The position numbers and the translations under genes were made by a program. Source: Fibrobacter succinogenes (lineage in GTDB: Bacteria; Fibrobacterota; Fibrobacteria; Fibrobacterales; Fibrobacteraceae). Taken from it: a stretch of DNA of 64,000 nucleotides. The notes beneath the pieces were generated by a model that was given only the letters and a program-made list of their open reading frames with translations, searched no databases and was not told the DNA's origin. How positions within the stretch are numbered: the first letter of the stretch is position 1; the number at the start of each line of letters is the position of its first letter. Location: assembly GCA_902762305.1 (NCBI GenBank), contig CACWNW010000004.1, positions 62,001 to 126,000 of the forward strand, given 5' to 3'. Below are positions 1 to 9,227 of the stretch, piece by piece.

Positions 1-1871
1 CCTTGCACCACGTGGCCCACGATAATCTTCACGGAATGTTCCGGATCGATGTTGTTGTGCGGGTTCACGCCCTGCTTCTGGTTCTCGGTGAAGTATTCCG
101 GGCGCATGGTCTTGCCGATGTCGTGGTAGAGCGCCATGACGCGCACCAGGAGCGAATTGGCGCCGATGCTGTCGGCGACCTTTTCGGCGAGGTTGGACAC
201 CTGGATGCTGTGGTGGAACGTGCCGGGCGAAAGTTCGGAGATGCGCTTGAGTGCTGGGCGGTTGAAGTCGGACATTTCCATGAGCGTAAGGACGGTCGTG
301 ATACCGAATAGGCGCTCGACAAGGTGGATGAAGAACACCGACGCGACTGCCGTGCATATCATGATGTTCACGGAGCCTGCGATGAGCGTCTGGTAGAACG
401 GGGTGAGTCCCATGCGGTTACGCAGCAGGAACATGATGCAAATGGCGCAGGCGAGCCCGAGCACGCCCGCCATCATGGACCATACGAACTGGATACGGTA
501 GCGGATACGGATAAGCGGGTAGGTGAGGACGGAGAGGACTCCGAATACGGTGACTGTGGCCGCGAGGTCGTAGCCGTTGAGGATGCCGAAGAATATGGAG
601 GAGAATGCCTCGAAGGCGATTCCGATGCGCTGCTCGTAAAGCACCATCGCGATGACGGGCGTTATGGCGAACGGGTACAGCCACATGATGTCGATTCCTT
701 CGGGGAGCGGCATCACGTTGAGCTTGTTGAGGCTGTCCGAGAAGTTGTGCATGAGCCAGAAAGCGATGAGCTGCAGGGCGATGAGCGCCATGAGGCTCCA
801 GAGCTGGCGTGGCGTGCGCAGCGTCTTGGTGGACGAAGAAAACGCGAAGAAGCAGAAGAGGATGGTAATGCACACGAAGAACACGAGCGCCTGGCCGTAG
901 GGTGCGGTAAGCGTGCGTGCGTTCTCTTCTTTCTGCTGTGCCTGCTGGAAGGCTTCGAGCTTTTCGAGGATTTCCTTGGTCACCGGGGTGCCCTGCGTGA
1001 CGATTTCGACTCCGCGCGGGACCATGCCCTTGATGAGGGTGACCTTGTCGCGGGCTTCCTGCTTGCGGGCCTGCGTCTCCTTTTCGAGGTAGAATACGTT
1101 GGGGAGCGTGAAAACGTAGAGGATTTCGTAGAAGGCGCTCTGGAGGCCCTGATCGGAGGGGAACGCGCGCTGCAGCTGGCTGAAGGCTTCCTCGATGCGG
1201 CGCTGTATAGGCTGGATTTCGCCTACTTCGAGCGTGTTCTCTTCGCTGTCCTTGATGAGCGAGACGTTGGGCTTGTTGTAGATGATGGCCTTGGTGTTCT
1301 GCAGGTTGTAGTTGTTGCTGAACAGCTGCACCTCGGTCTCGGTCTTGGCAATGAGCGTGTTGGAGACGCCCTTCTCGAGCATGCTGTTGAAGGTGGCGAG
1401 CAGGGAGTCGCGCGCCTTGGAATTCTGGCTCAACGGGCGGATGGCGGTGACGGAGACGCGCTGCTTGAGGGTCTCGTAGATGCGGCTGGCCTGCTGCACC
1501 TTGCGCTGCAGGGAGTCGTTGTTTTCGGCGCTGCCGCCGTTTGCGCTGATTTGCGCCTGGAGGTGGCCGTACTGTGCGAGTTTCTGCAGGTACTGCTTGA
1601 GGTCCTCGCTGATGCGGTTGGTCTCGTCGGTATTGTACCCGAAGATGGCGTTCACCTTCTCTTCGGCGCGCTGGCGTTCGACTTCGATTTCCTGCTTGGA
1701 CTTGGGAATGTCGAACTTGAGCGTCGAGACGATGGTACGCGTGCTCAGCTGGCCCAAATGCGGCTGTTCTGCCTGCAGGGCGATGTTCTTGTCGGGGAAA
1801 AGGAGTATGGTCAGCACCGTGATAAGTATCCACCCGATGGCGAGATGGATTCTTTTCTGTTTCTTCTTCAT
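1..1871 (-). CDS. pgpH: PgpH-type 7TM HD-domain phosphodiesterase (C-terminus cut by window edge)
   Basis: Membrane phosphodiesterase that in this family hydrolyses c-di-AMP. The reading frame starts at ATG 1871 with a short basic N-terminus and one hydrophobic segment, followed by a long extracytoplasmic region (7TMR-HDED type), a multi-helix membrane block, and a cytoplasmic HD domain. The HD pair is at about residues 583-584 in the motif ALYHDIGKT, followed by the family segment PEYFTENQ...NPHNNIDP. About 623 codons lie inside the window and the C-terminal end is missing. The start follows the phoH stop by one base (TGACATG), so the two are co-transcribed. The phoH-pgpH order matches the conserved phoH-yqfF neighbourhood of many bacteria, where ybeY commonly follows. 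Family assignment is firm; substrate is inferred from the family. Confidence 0.88.
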   Translation of the reverse strand, partial: MKKKQKRIHLAIGWILITVLTILLFPDKNIALQAEQPHLGQLSTRTIVSTLKFDIPKSKQEIEVERQRAEEKVNAIFGYNTDETNRISEDLKQYLQKLAQYGHLQAQISANGGSAENNDSLQRKVQQASRIYETLKQRVSVTAIRPLSQNSKARDSLLATFNSMLEKGVSNTLIAKTETEVQLFSNNYNLQNTKAIIYNKPNVSLIKDSEENTLEVGEIQPIQRRIEEAFSQLQRAFPSDQGLQSAFYEILYVFTLPNVFYLEKETQARKQEARDKVTLIKGMVPRGVEIVTQGTPVTKEILEKLEAFQQAQQKEENARTLTAPYGQALVFFVCITILFCFFAFSSSTKTLRTPRQLWSLMALIALQLIAFWLMHNFSDSLNKLNVMPLPEGIDIMWLYPFAITPVIAMVLYEQRIGIAFEAFSSIFFGILNGYDLAATVTVFGVLSVLTYPLIRIRYRIQFVWSMMAGVLGLACAICIMFLLRNRMGLTPFYQTLIAGSVNIMICTAVASVFFIHLVERLFGITTVLTLMEMSDFNRPALKRISELSPGTFHHSIQVSNLAEKVADSIGANSLLVRVMALYHDIGKTMRPEYFTENQKQGVNPHNNIDPEHSVKIIVGHVVQ

Positions 1872-1872
1872 G

Positions 1873-2817
1873 TCACTTTTCCTTGTTTTCGTATGCTTGT
1901 AGGATGTCCTTTACCAGGTGGTGGCGGAGTACATCCGTCTTGTCGAATTCGATTTGCGCGATGCCGCGTATGCCCGATAGTATGCGCATGGCATGCTTCA
2001 GGCCCGATTCTTCGCCCTTCGCGAGGTCGACCTGCGAGGTGTCGCCGGTGATGATGGCCTTGCTGTGCGGCCCGAGGCGGGTGAGGAACATCTTCATCTG
2101 CGCCTTGGTGGTGTTCTGTGCTTCGTCCAAAATAATGAAGGCGCGCTTGAGTGTACGACCGCGCATGTAGGCGAGGGGTGCCACCTCGATGGCCCCGGTT
2201 TCTTCGTAGCGGCGGAGTTTTTCTGCCGGCAGGAGTTCGGAGAGGCTGTCGTGGATGGGGCGCAGGTACGGGGCGATTTTTTCCTTGAGGTCGCCCGGCA
2301 GGAACCCGAGGGATTCGCCCGCCTCGACTGCGGGGCGCACCAGGCAGATACGCTCGGCTTCGTGGTTCTCGAGGCTTGCGACGGCGAGCGCTACGGCCAG
2401 GAATGTCTTTCCCGTGCCGGCGGGGCCCTTCGCGAATATGATGTCGTTCTTGTCGACCGCCTTGACCAGTTCGGCCTGCGAGCGGGTCTTTGCCGTGATA
2501 GCCATGCCGAACCTGTTGCGGAGGATGGGCGCCGTCGGCAGGGCTTCGAGGTCGAAGGTTGTTCCCGGTTCAGGCTGCCCGATAAGGCGGTCCACTTCTT
2601 TCGCGGTGAGCACGCCTCCTCGCTTGGCGATAATCTTCAGCTGGTCCAAAACGGAAAACAGGCCGTGCATGTCCGACTTGTCGGTCGTCTTTACCGAAAG
2701 TCCGGGGAGCCTGGTCTGTATTTCAACACAAAAACGGCTCTCCAATAAGCGGAAAACCGTTTCGTTTTCACCTGAAACAATGCGCTTCAGGTTATCTGAG
2801 ATGGAATAATGTTCCAA
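1873..2817 (-). CDS. phoH: PhoH-like ATPase
   Basis: Cytoplasmic P-loop ATPase of the PhoH/YbeZ family, linked in other bacteria to RNA metabolism with YbeY. The 314-residue length is typical. Walker A GPAGTGKT lies near residue 130 and Walker [10 protein letters not shown] near residue 230. The family segment [16 protein letters not shown] and a sensor-like GDTSQVDL are present. The start is a TTG at 2817, because the N-terminal KH-like part begins there and no ATG is nearby; it follows the upstream lipoprotein stop by 5 bases. The next gene, pgpH, starts one base after the stop. Function beyond ATPase is inferred from the family. Confidence 0.92.
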   Translation of the reverse strand: MEHYSISDNLKRIVSGENETVFRLLESRFCVEIQTRLPGLSVKTTDKSDMHGLFSVLDQLKIIAKRGGVLTAKEVDRLIGQPEPGTTFDLEALPTAPILRNRFGMAITAKTRSQAELVKAVDKNDIIFAKGPAGTGKTFLAVALAVASLENHEAERICLVRPAVEAGESLGFLPGDLKEKIAPYLRPIHDSLSELLPAEKLRRYEETGAIEVAPLAYMRGRTLKRAFIILDEAQNTTKAQMKMFLTRLGPHSKAIITGDTSQVDLAKGEESGLKHAMRILSGIRGIAQIEFDKTDVLRHHLVKDILQAYENKEK

Positions 2818-2822
2818 ACTGC

Positions 2823-3140
2823 CTACTCGGCGTCGGGACGTTCCACCGGAATGCCCAACTTGTTCTTTGCGTCGAAGATTTCCTTGCGGAGCTTGTGGTT
2901 TTCTTCGTTAGCGGCCATAGCTTCGTCTTCGGTTTTCTTCAGCTTGTTTTCGTCAATGACTTCCTTCGGGGCAGAAGCCTTCTTCTTGCTGCTGCTACCG
3001 CTGCCAGAGACTTCTTCAGTATCGTCATCACCGGCGTAGCCGGCATCGCCGCTGCCACCGTTAGATCCGCCGGCACATGCGGTAAAGAATGCAAAGGAGA
3101 GAGAGGCGAGGATAAGTTTCCATTTTTTTGTAAGAGACAT
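2823..3140 (-). CDS. Small lipoprotein with Ser/Gly-rich linker
   Basis: Predicted 105-residue lipoprotein. A Lys-containing N-terminus and hydrophobic stretch end in the lipobox FFTAC (Cys 21), followed by a Gly/Ser/Asp-rich linker and a short Lys/Glu-rich helical tail that could form a coiled coil. No known domain was recognised. A GGAG lies upstream of the ATG, and further upstream on this strand is TAGATTTT, a near match to the TAnnTTTG box. It is the first gene of the lipoprotein-phoH-pgpH operon. Confidence 0.75.
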   Translation of the reverse strand: MSLTKKWKLILASLSFAFFTACAGGSNGGSGDAGYAGDDDTEEVSGSGSSSKKKASAPKEVIDENKLKKTEDEAMAANEENHKLRKEIFDAKNKLGIPVERPDAE

Positions 3141-3253
3141 TTTGTTCAGGCTCCATTCTAGTCTGTGATGCCTAAAATCTATAATATTTTAATGTGGAAG
3201 GATAGCGAAAATGGTAAATTTATAGCGAAATTTTACTTACTTAGAGGTTAAAA

Positions 3254-4618
3254 ATGGCATCTAAAGCGTTTTCCAAGCCCTATTCGCAAGTTTTTATCGA
3301 TTCCCTGCGCTACAATTCCAAAAATCTGTACAGGAAACGCCGCAAGGCGATGCTCAAGTCGCTCGATTCCTTTTGCGTAATCGCCGGTATCCCCATGGAT
3401 CCGGGTTCCGAAGAGGCGTATGTCCAGACATGGAACAAGTTCATACAGGAACCGGCCTTCTTGTTCCTTACGGGCATAAACCAGGCGGGCTGCTACCTGC
3501 TGCTCGACCCCAAAACGGGAGAGGAAATCCTGTTCGTTCCGCCGAAGGACCCGTTCAGGGAGTTCTGGAACGGCAAGCGCCTCGGCTACCTCGAGGGCGA
3601 TAACGAGGTGAAGAAGGTTACCGGTATCGCCGACGTGCGCAGCGAATCGGAACTTTGGGACGAGATCGCCATGCGTGCCGAAAGGCTCCCGGAAGGCGGA
3701 CACGCCTACGCCTACTACTTCGAGAAGTTCAGGGACGACCACAATGACCGGTTCAGGAAATCGATGCTCAAGGCCCTGCGCGGTACCGGGGTTTCGCTCA
3801 GGAGCGCCGCCGCTCTGCACTGGAAGTTGCGGCTCCCGCTCGAACCCGAGCGCATTTTGGATGCGGAGGACGCCCAGAAGGTGACGGACGAGGCCTTTCG
3901 CACGGTACTGCCCCTTTTCCCGGAATTCAGGAACGAGCGGGAGCTTGCGCTGCGTCTCGACTACGAGATGCAGCGCCGGAGCGACGGCGACCTCGCGTTC
4001 CCGACGATTGCTGCCGGCGGGAAGAACGCCTGCTGCCTGCACTACGTGAAGAAGGACGAACCGCTTGTTCGGGGCGAACTCGTGCTGCTGGATTTCGGAA
4101 TCCGCATGGGGTCGCTCCACAGCGATATTTCGCGCACCGTTCCGGTCAGCGGCAAGTTCGACCCGCTCCAGAAACTCCTGTACCAGATTGTGCTCGATGC
4201 GGGCTTCGAGTACCAGAAGTTCGTGAAGCCCGGGGTGTCCCTGCGCGAAATAGGGCAGGTCCCGTGGGATTATATAATGCAGGAACTCGAAATCCGGCTT
4301 GTGCAAGGGGCGAAGGGCTCGTATGAGTTGCTGTACGACAGGCGCCCCCACGGGGTGAGCCACTTTATCGGCGAGCAGATTCACGAAGGCGACCCCGGCT
4401 CGCGTTCGCTCGACGTAGTCCTTGAATCGGGGATGCTCATCTCGTGCGAACCGGGACTGTATGGCAAGTTCTCGGGCATTTTTGGCGGCAGGCGAATTAC
4501 TGCGCAAATAGGCATCCGTATAGAAGATGACCTTCTTCTTACAAAGAGCGGTTTTGTAAATATCTCGAAGCATATCCCGAAGCAAATCGACGAAATCGAG
4601 GCTTTGATGGGCCGCTAG
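3254..4618 (+). CDS. M24B metallopeptidase (Xaa-Pro aminopeptidase type)
   Basis: Cytoplasmic di-metal aminopeptidase expected to remove N-terminal residues preceding proline. The 454-residue protein has an N-terminal aminopeptidase-P-like domain (about 1-200) and a C-terminal pita-bread domain. All five metal ligands can be placed: D280 (LLDFG), D291 (HSDISRT), H370 (GVSHFIGEQ), E399 (ISCEPG) and E424 (IRIEDD), plus H263 (CCLHY). A TAGAGG ribosome site precedes the ATG, and TAAATTTA, a near match to the -7 box, lies about 33 bases upstream. Transcribed alone, divergent from the phoH operon. Homologues are often called pepP, but the exact specificity cannot be read here. Confidence 0.9.
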   Translation: MASKAFSKPYSQVFIDSLRYNSKNLYRKRRKAMLKSLDSFCVIAGIPMDPGSEEAYVQTWNKFIQEPAFLFLTGINQAGCYLLLDPKTGEEILFVPPKDPFREFWNGKRLGYLEGDNEVKKVTGIADVRSESELWDEIAMRAERLPEGGHAYAYYFEKFRDDHNDRFRKSMLKALRGTGVSLRSAAALHWKLRLPLEPERILDAEDAQKVTDEAFRTVLPLFPEFRNERELALRLDYEMQRRSDGDLAFPTIAAGGKNACCLHYVKKDEPLVRGELVLLDFGIRMGSLHSDISRTVPVSGKFDPLQKLLYQIVLDAGFEYQKFVKPGVSLREIGQVPWDYIMQELEIRLVQGAKGSYELLYDRRPHGVSHFIGEQIHEGDPGSRSLDVVLESGMLISCEPGLYGKFSGIFGGRRITAQIGIRIEDDLLLTKSGFVNISKHIPKQIDEIEALMGR

Positions 4619-4712
4619 CGGCCTTTACGGCTCCTTGACGGGGGGCATTTGGCGTATACATATTTCTAGATTTTACGCACATTTTTTACTACTGAATCTA
4701 TAAAGGTGCAAA

Positions 4713-7700
4713 ATGTGGAAAGTTAAAGGTTCTATCCGCTATTTCCTGTCGATTCTCGCAACGACCTTCGTGCAGTGTGGCGTGTTCATTTATGCCCAGA
4801 AAATTCTGTCCGGGGCGTTCTCTGATTCGGAAACCGGCCAGATATGGCAGACGTTCATGTTGCAGGTCTTTTTCCTCGCGCCCTATGTGGTGATGATTTG
4901 GCCTGCCGGGTTCTTTACCAACAGGTTTTCGAAGAACAAGGTCTTGGCCTGGTCCTCGCTGTTCATGACCGCGTTCGTGATTGCGCAGGCGGTGCTCGTG
5001 ACCTGCAACTGCCCACGTGTCGCCTTCTGGCTTTCCATCGGGCTTTCTTCGGGATTTGCCGTCCACAGTGCGGCGAAGTATGCGATTGTCCGCGAAATGT
5101 TCGGAATCCGCAACCTGAGCTATGCGAACGCCTTCTTGCAGATTTTCTCGCTTATCGGCGTCATGGCGTCTGCCTGGCTTGCCATCGTCGGCGTGAATCT
5201 CATTGACCTGCAGGCCCTCATTAGCTACGAGGCCGTAGGGTTCTTGCTTTCGAAATCCGTCGTTATTCCGTGGATATTGACCGGCGTCAGCGTGCTCGGC
5301 ACGGTTGCCAGCTTCCTGGTACCGAAGGTCAAGTACGAAGACCACAATATCAAGTTCTCCGTGGCCCGCCGCCGCCTGAGCTTCGGTTGGCGCCACCGCA
5401 CGCTGCGTGCGACCATCATTACGCTTTCGATGTTCTGGGCCATGGCGCAGGTCTTTACGCTCCTGTTCCAGGACGTATCCGGTTCGCAGACGGTCACCAC
5501 GATGCAGAACTTCCTTGCATTTACCATCGCGGGTCTCATGGTCGGTACTATCATCGCCGCCAGGAACTCCAAGGACTTTATCGAGACGGGCTTTATCCCG
5601 CTCGGCATGATCGGGGCTTCCATCTGCATGTTCCTTATCCCGTTCATGGTGCATCCGGTGGCCCTCTCCGTTATATATGCTGCTATCGGCCTGTTTGGCG
5701 GCATGTTCCTCGTGCCGGTGAACGCGCTTTTGCAGTATAACACGCGCCCGAACAACTCCGGTTGGGTCATTGCGCTTGCAAACCTTATCCAGGCCCTCGT
5801 GCTCGTTGTATTCTTGTTCGTATACACCATCATGGTGCAGTACACGGAAATTACAACAGACTACTATATTATTGCGCTTGCCATTATTTCGGTGGGCGTG
5901 TTCTACTGGTGCATCTTGAACCTTCCGCAGGCGCTAGTCCGCTCGCTGTTGCGCCTCGTCTTCAGCCGCTACAAGATTCGTGTGCTGAATGTGGGCAATA
6001 TCCCGAACGACGGACCCGTGCTCTTGGTCGGTAACCACCACAGCTTTATTGACTGGGCCATGCTCCAGATGGCATGCCCGCGCCCGCTCTGCATTGCCGG
6101 CAACAAGGACCATTTCGAGAAGTGGTACCTGCGTTCGCTGTTGAAGCGCCTGGGCAGCATCCGTATCGACAACCGCCACCCCGAAGAGGCCATGAAGAAG
6201 ATTCATGACCGCCTCATGGAAGGCCACGCGGTCGTTATTTTCCCGACGGGCGAAGTTTCCCGTTCTCCGCACGTGGAACCGTTCAGCATAGATTATTCCA
6301 AGGCGGTGGAAGGCACCGACGCTCAGGTCGTGCCGTTCTACATCCAGGGCCTGTGGGGCTCCAACTACAGTTATAGCGGTTCCAACATGTACGGCGCCTC
6401 GGCAGAACGTACCGTGACCGTCGCGTTTGGCGAACCTATCGAGGCCTCTACGCCTGCGAACAAGGTGCGCGGCATTATCCGCAAGATTTCTATCGATGCC
6501 TGGAACTACTCCGTCTCGTTCGTGAAACCGGTCGGCGATTCCTGGATTAAGACATACAAGAAGTACGTGAAGTTCGGCCCCGCCATTTACAACCCGGACG
6601 GAGGGCATTTCTCGGGCTATAAGCTGATGGGCGCGGTCGTCGCGTTCAGCAAGCTCCTGAAGAAGAAACTGGCTCCCGACGAGAAGAACGTGGGCATCAT
6701 GCTCCCGCCGAGCCCTGCGGGTGTCATCATGAACCTCGCACTCTGGCTCTGCGGCAAGACGAACGTGAACCTGAACTACACCTCGTCGGTCGACAACGTG
6801 AAGTTCTGCGCCGCCCGCGCCGACGTGAAGACAGTCTTTTCGAGCAGAATGTTCGTGGAAAAGCTCAAGGGCCGCGGAAACGACTACTCGAAGATTGCGG
6901 GCGATAACCTGCGCCTGATTTACGCCGAAGACCTGATGAAGGAAATTCCGAAGGCGAAAATCGCGTTCTATATGCTAGTTTGTATTGTTTCTCCTGTATG
7001 GATAATCAAGCTCCTGTTCCGTAAGCGAGTCTCCCTCGACGATATCGCTGCCATCATGTTCAGTTCGGGTTCCGAAGGCACCCCGAAGGGCGTGATGCTG
7101 AGCCACAGGAACCTCATGGGCAACATCCAGCAACTCGCATGCATCTTCAACGTGACCCGCGCCGACGTGATGCTCTCGGAACTCCCGCTGTTCCATAGCT
7201 TCGGCCTCACGGTGACGACTCTCTTGAACCTCACGGAAGGCTGCCCCATCGTGACGGTGGCCGACCCGACCGACGTGAAAACGATGGCCCGCGTATGTGC
7301 GGAATTCCGTGTCACGGCGTTTGTGGCGACCCCGACGTTCTTGCGTGCGTTTACGATTAGCCGCTACGTGCACCCGATGGCGCTCAAGTACGTGCGCCTG
7401 ATTATCGCCGGTGCCGAGGCCCTGCGCCCGGAACTGGCGACAGCGTTCCGCCTCAAGTTCGGCAAGGAAATCTACGAAGGCTACGGCTGTACCGAGACCG
7501 CGCCGGTGGCATCCATCAATACCGAGAACAACCTGCACAGCGACTACATGACCATGCAGGTGAACAACAAGCCGGGTACGGTGGGCATGGCGCTCCCGGG
7601 CTCGCAGTTCCTGATTGTGGACCCCGACACGAACGAGCCTCTGCCGACGGGTGAGGCTGGCATGATCCTCATCGGTGGCTGCCAGGTGATGGTGGGCTAC

Positions 7701-8141
7701 CTCAAGGACGACGAGCGCACCAAGAGCGTGATTACGATGATCAACGGCAAACGCTATTACCGCACGGGCGACAAGGGCTACCTCGACGAGGACGGCTTCC
7801 TCACGATTGTGGACCGTTACAGCCGCTTTGCCAAGCTCGGTGGCGAGATGGTGAGCCTCGGTGCCGTGGAAAAGAAGATCCAGGATACGCCGGTGCTCGA
7901 GGGTTGCGACTACGTGGTGACCTCGATTCCGGATTCCGCGAAGGGCGAGAAGATTGTGCTCCTTTACCAGGGCGAAAAGGACCCGAAGGACGTGCTTTCG
8001 GAACTGCGCGCGAGCGGGTTCCCGCCGATCATGCTGCCCGCGGTGGCGTTTGCGGTGGAGAAGGTGCCGAAGCTCGGTACGGGCAAGGCCGACTTCACTA
8101 CCGCGAAGAAACTCGCGAAGGAGCTTGCAGGAGTGAAATAG
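4713..8141 (+). CDS. aas: MFS transporter-acyltransferase-acyl-ACP synthetase fusion (LplT-Aas type), copy A
   Basis: Inner-membrane protein of 1142 residues with three parts. Residues 1 to about 405 are a 12-helix MFS transporter like the lysophospholipid flippase LplT. Residues about 415-600 are a PlsC-type acyltransferase with the HX4D motif at H442-D447 (NHHSFIDW) and FPTGEVSR near 507. Residues about 640-1142 are an AMP-forming acyl-ACP synthetase with phosphate loop FSSGSEGTPKG at 783 and late motifs YRTGDKGYLDEDG. In E. coli LplT and Aas are separate neighbouring proteins that import and re-acylate lysophosphatidylethanolamine; here they form one chain. A paralogue with the same architecture lies at 13627. 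Lysophospholipid recycling is inferred from the family. Confidence 0.9.
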   Translation: MWKVKGSIRYFLSILATTFVQCGVFIYAQKILSGAFSDSETGQIWQTFMLQVFFLAPYVVMIWPAGFFTNRFSKNKVLAWSSLFMTAFVIAQAVLVTCNCPRVAFWLSIGLSSGFAVHSAAKYAIVREMFGIRNLSYANAFLQIFSLIGVMASAWLAIVGVNLIDLQALISYEAVGFLLSKSVVIPWILTGVSVLGTVASFLVPKVKYEDHNIKFSVARRRLSFGWRHRTLRATIITLSMFWAMAQVFTLLFQDVSGSQTVTTMQNFLAFTIAGLMVGTIIAARNSKDFIETGFIPLGMIGASICMFLIPFMVHPVALSVIYAAIGLFGGMFLVPVNALLQYNTRPNNSGWVIALANLIQALVLVVFLFVYTIMVQYTEITTDYYIIALAIISVGVFYWCILNLPQALVRSLLRLVFSRYKIRVLNVGNIPNDGPVLLVGNHHSFIDWAMLQMACPRPLCIAGNKDHFEKWYLRSLLKRLGSIRIDNRHPEEAMKKIHDRLMEGHAVVIFPTGEVSRSPHVEPFSIDYSKAVEGTDAQVVPFYIQGLWGSNYSYSGSNMYGASAERTVTVAFGEPIEASTPANKVRGIIRKISIDAWNYSVSFVKPVGDSWIKTYKKYVKFGPAIYNPDGGHFSGYKLMGAVVAFSKLLKKKLAPDEKNVGIMLPPSPAGVIMNLALWLCGKTNVNLNYTSSVDNVKFCAARADVKTVFSSRMFVEKLKGRGNDYSKIAGDNLRLIYAEDLMKEIPKAKIAFYMLVCIVSPVWIIKLLFRKRVSLDDIAAIMFSSGSEGTPKGVMLSHRNLMGNIQQLACIFNVTRADVMLSELPLFHSFGLTVTTLLNLTEGCPIVTVADPTDVKTMARVCAEFRVTAFVATPTFLRAFTISRYVHPMALKYVRLIIAGAEALRPELATAFRLKFGKEIYEGYGCTETAPVASINTENNLHSDYMTMQVNNKPGTVGMALPGSQFLIVDPDTNEPLPTGEAGMILIGGCQVMVGYLKDDERTKSVITMINGKRYYRTGDKGYLDEDGFLTIVDRYSRFAKLGGEMVSLGAVEKKIQDTPVLEGCDYVVTSIPDSAKGEKIVLLYQGEKDPKDVLSELRASGFPPIMLPAVAFAVEKVPKLGTGKADFTTAKKLAKELAGVK

Positions 8142-8210
8142 AATGTGGAATGTGTAATGTTAAATGAATAATTTCACATTTCACACCTCACACCTCACAT
8201 TACACATTTG
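8142..8210. repeat. Intergenic hairpin of TGTGAAATG/TGTGAGG-type repeats
   Basis: Directly after the stop of the fusion gene lie two perfect 12-base arms, AATGTGTAATGT (8149-8160) and ACATTACACATT (8198-8209). Between them is a run of short imperfect repeats of the form CACATTTCACACCTCACACCTCAC. The arms could pair around a roughly 37-base loop. There is no poly-T tail, so it is not a standard terminator. It looks like a small dispersed repeat, but no second copy is in the window. Confidence 0.55.
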
Positions 8211-8219
8211 TAATTGCTT

Positions 8220-9107
8220 ATGAGTAATGAACAGAAAAATACAGGTTTGGCTCCGGTAAGGACGGCGCGCCTTATAGCCTCGCTGTTTGCCCTTATGGGC
8301 ATGGTGTTCCTGCTTTTGGAACGCGTACTCTCGGCGGTGCTCGAAATGGCCAGCGGGGGAGTCGCGCTCGGGCTTGCGCGTTACAACAACTTCACCGGTC
8401 GTTTTGCCGCGCAGAATTTTTCCGAAGACAAGGAACTCCTCGGCCTGCTGAAGGAGGTCGAGAGCCTGCTCCCCATGGCGGATGTCGCGCTTGTCGTCTT
8501 GCTGGTCATTGCCGTGCTCCTGATTCTTGTGGCTGCGGCTGGGCTTGCCTTCCCGCGCCAGATGGTCCATATCCTTGTCGCCACGAAGTTGCTCAAGTGG
8601 CAGACAGGGACGGATGCCGAACCCGAGGGTGCATCTCTCGGCGAGGCTCTCGAAAGGCTGGGCAACGTGCCGCTCAAGAAGATTGCGCTCCCCCTCGCAT
8701 GCATTACCGCGGTTGTGGTCGCCGTATTTGCAGTGCGCAGCTGCAACGAGACTGCACAGGAGAACGACCTTGCCGCTTCGGTCAGGGATATGCAGGAACA
8801 GTCCCTGGCCTATATTAATGCTCAGAAGGGTTACTTCGCGAAGAACGGCGCAGTCGGGAACGCGAAGGCTCTTCAGCTGGTCGATTCCGTATCGACGGAC
8901 TATTTCGATTACAGGATTACGTCTTCCAGGTTCATCGCGGTATCGAAGGTGGACATTTCGGGGTGCCCCGCCGGAAGCAGGTGGAGCGTTTCCGCTTCGG
9001 CGAAGGGGGTGTTTACGATGGAACTTGCGCTTTACCGCAGTACCCCGAAGGATACGAACTGCGTGAAGCTTACGCCCGACTACAAGAACCTGGGCCGCGC
9101 AAGGTAG
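8220..9107 (+). CDS. Membrane protein with pilin-like periplasmic domain, unknown function
   Basis: A 295-residue protein of unrecognised function. Three hydrophobic helices are visible: near residues 18-40, 85-108 and 152-172. The third is followed by RSCNET and a soluble region of about 120 residues with the pattern AQKGYFAKNG...DYFDYRI, reminiscent of the globular part of type IV pilin-like proteins in this group. The ATG at 8220 is chosen because the next upstream candidate is only a TTG two codons earlier. No clear ribosome site is visible; the gene begins about 10 bases after the hairpin repeat. The pilin-like comparison is weak. Confidence 0.65.
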   Translation: MSNEQKNTGLAPVRTARLIASLFALMGMVFLLLERVLSAVLEMASGGVALGLARYNNFTGRFAAQNFSEDKELLGLLKEVESLLPMADVALVVLLVIAVLLILVAAAGLAFPRQMVHILVATKLLKWQTGTDAEPEGASLGEALERLGNVPLKKIALPLACITAVVVAVFAVRSCNETAQENDLAASVRDMQEQSLAYINAQKGYFAKNGAVGNAKALQLVDSVSTDYFDYRITSSRFIAVSKVDISGCPAGSRWSVSASAKGVFTMELALYRSTPKDTNCVKLTPDYKNLGRAR

Positions 9108-9227
9108 CCTTTTACGGCCGCTTTTGCGTTTTTTTATTTACACTTTCGTTCGGCTGCTCCTCCGGGGCCTAAAAAAGAATATATTCATTCGTAGTTTGGG
9201 AATAAATCCGGGCCAATAGGAGTGCTT

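Noticed and set aside
324-2051. Long plus-strand open frame over pgpH and phoH
   Set aside because: Composition is repetitive Glu/Arg/Leu/Val typical of antisense translation, and the minus-strand frames carry HD and Walker motifs.
4610-4623. Palindrome GGCCGCTAGCGGCC at the end of the M24 peptidase gene as a terminator
   Set aside because: The stem is only five or six bases with almost no loop and is not followed by a T-run.
4713-8141. Artificial fusion by assembly or frameshift of separate LplT and Aas genes
   Set aside because: The second copy at 13627 has the same continuous three-part architecture, so the fusion is real.
8142-8210. CRISPR-like repeats
   Set aside because: The repeats are only a few bases, directly adjoining, with no spacers and no cas genes in the window.
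9095-9140. Terminator after the gene at 8220
   Set aside because: A T-run is present, but only a five-base CGCAA/TTGCG pairing around a long loop could be found.
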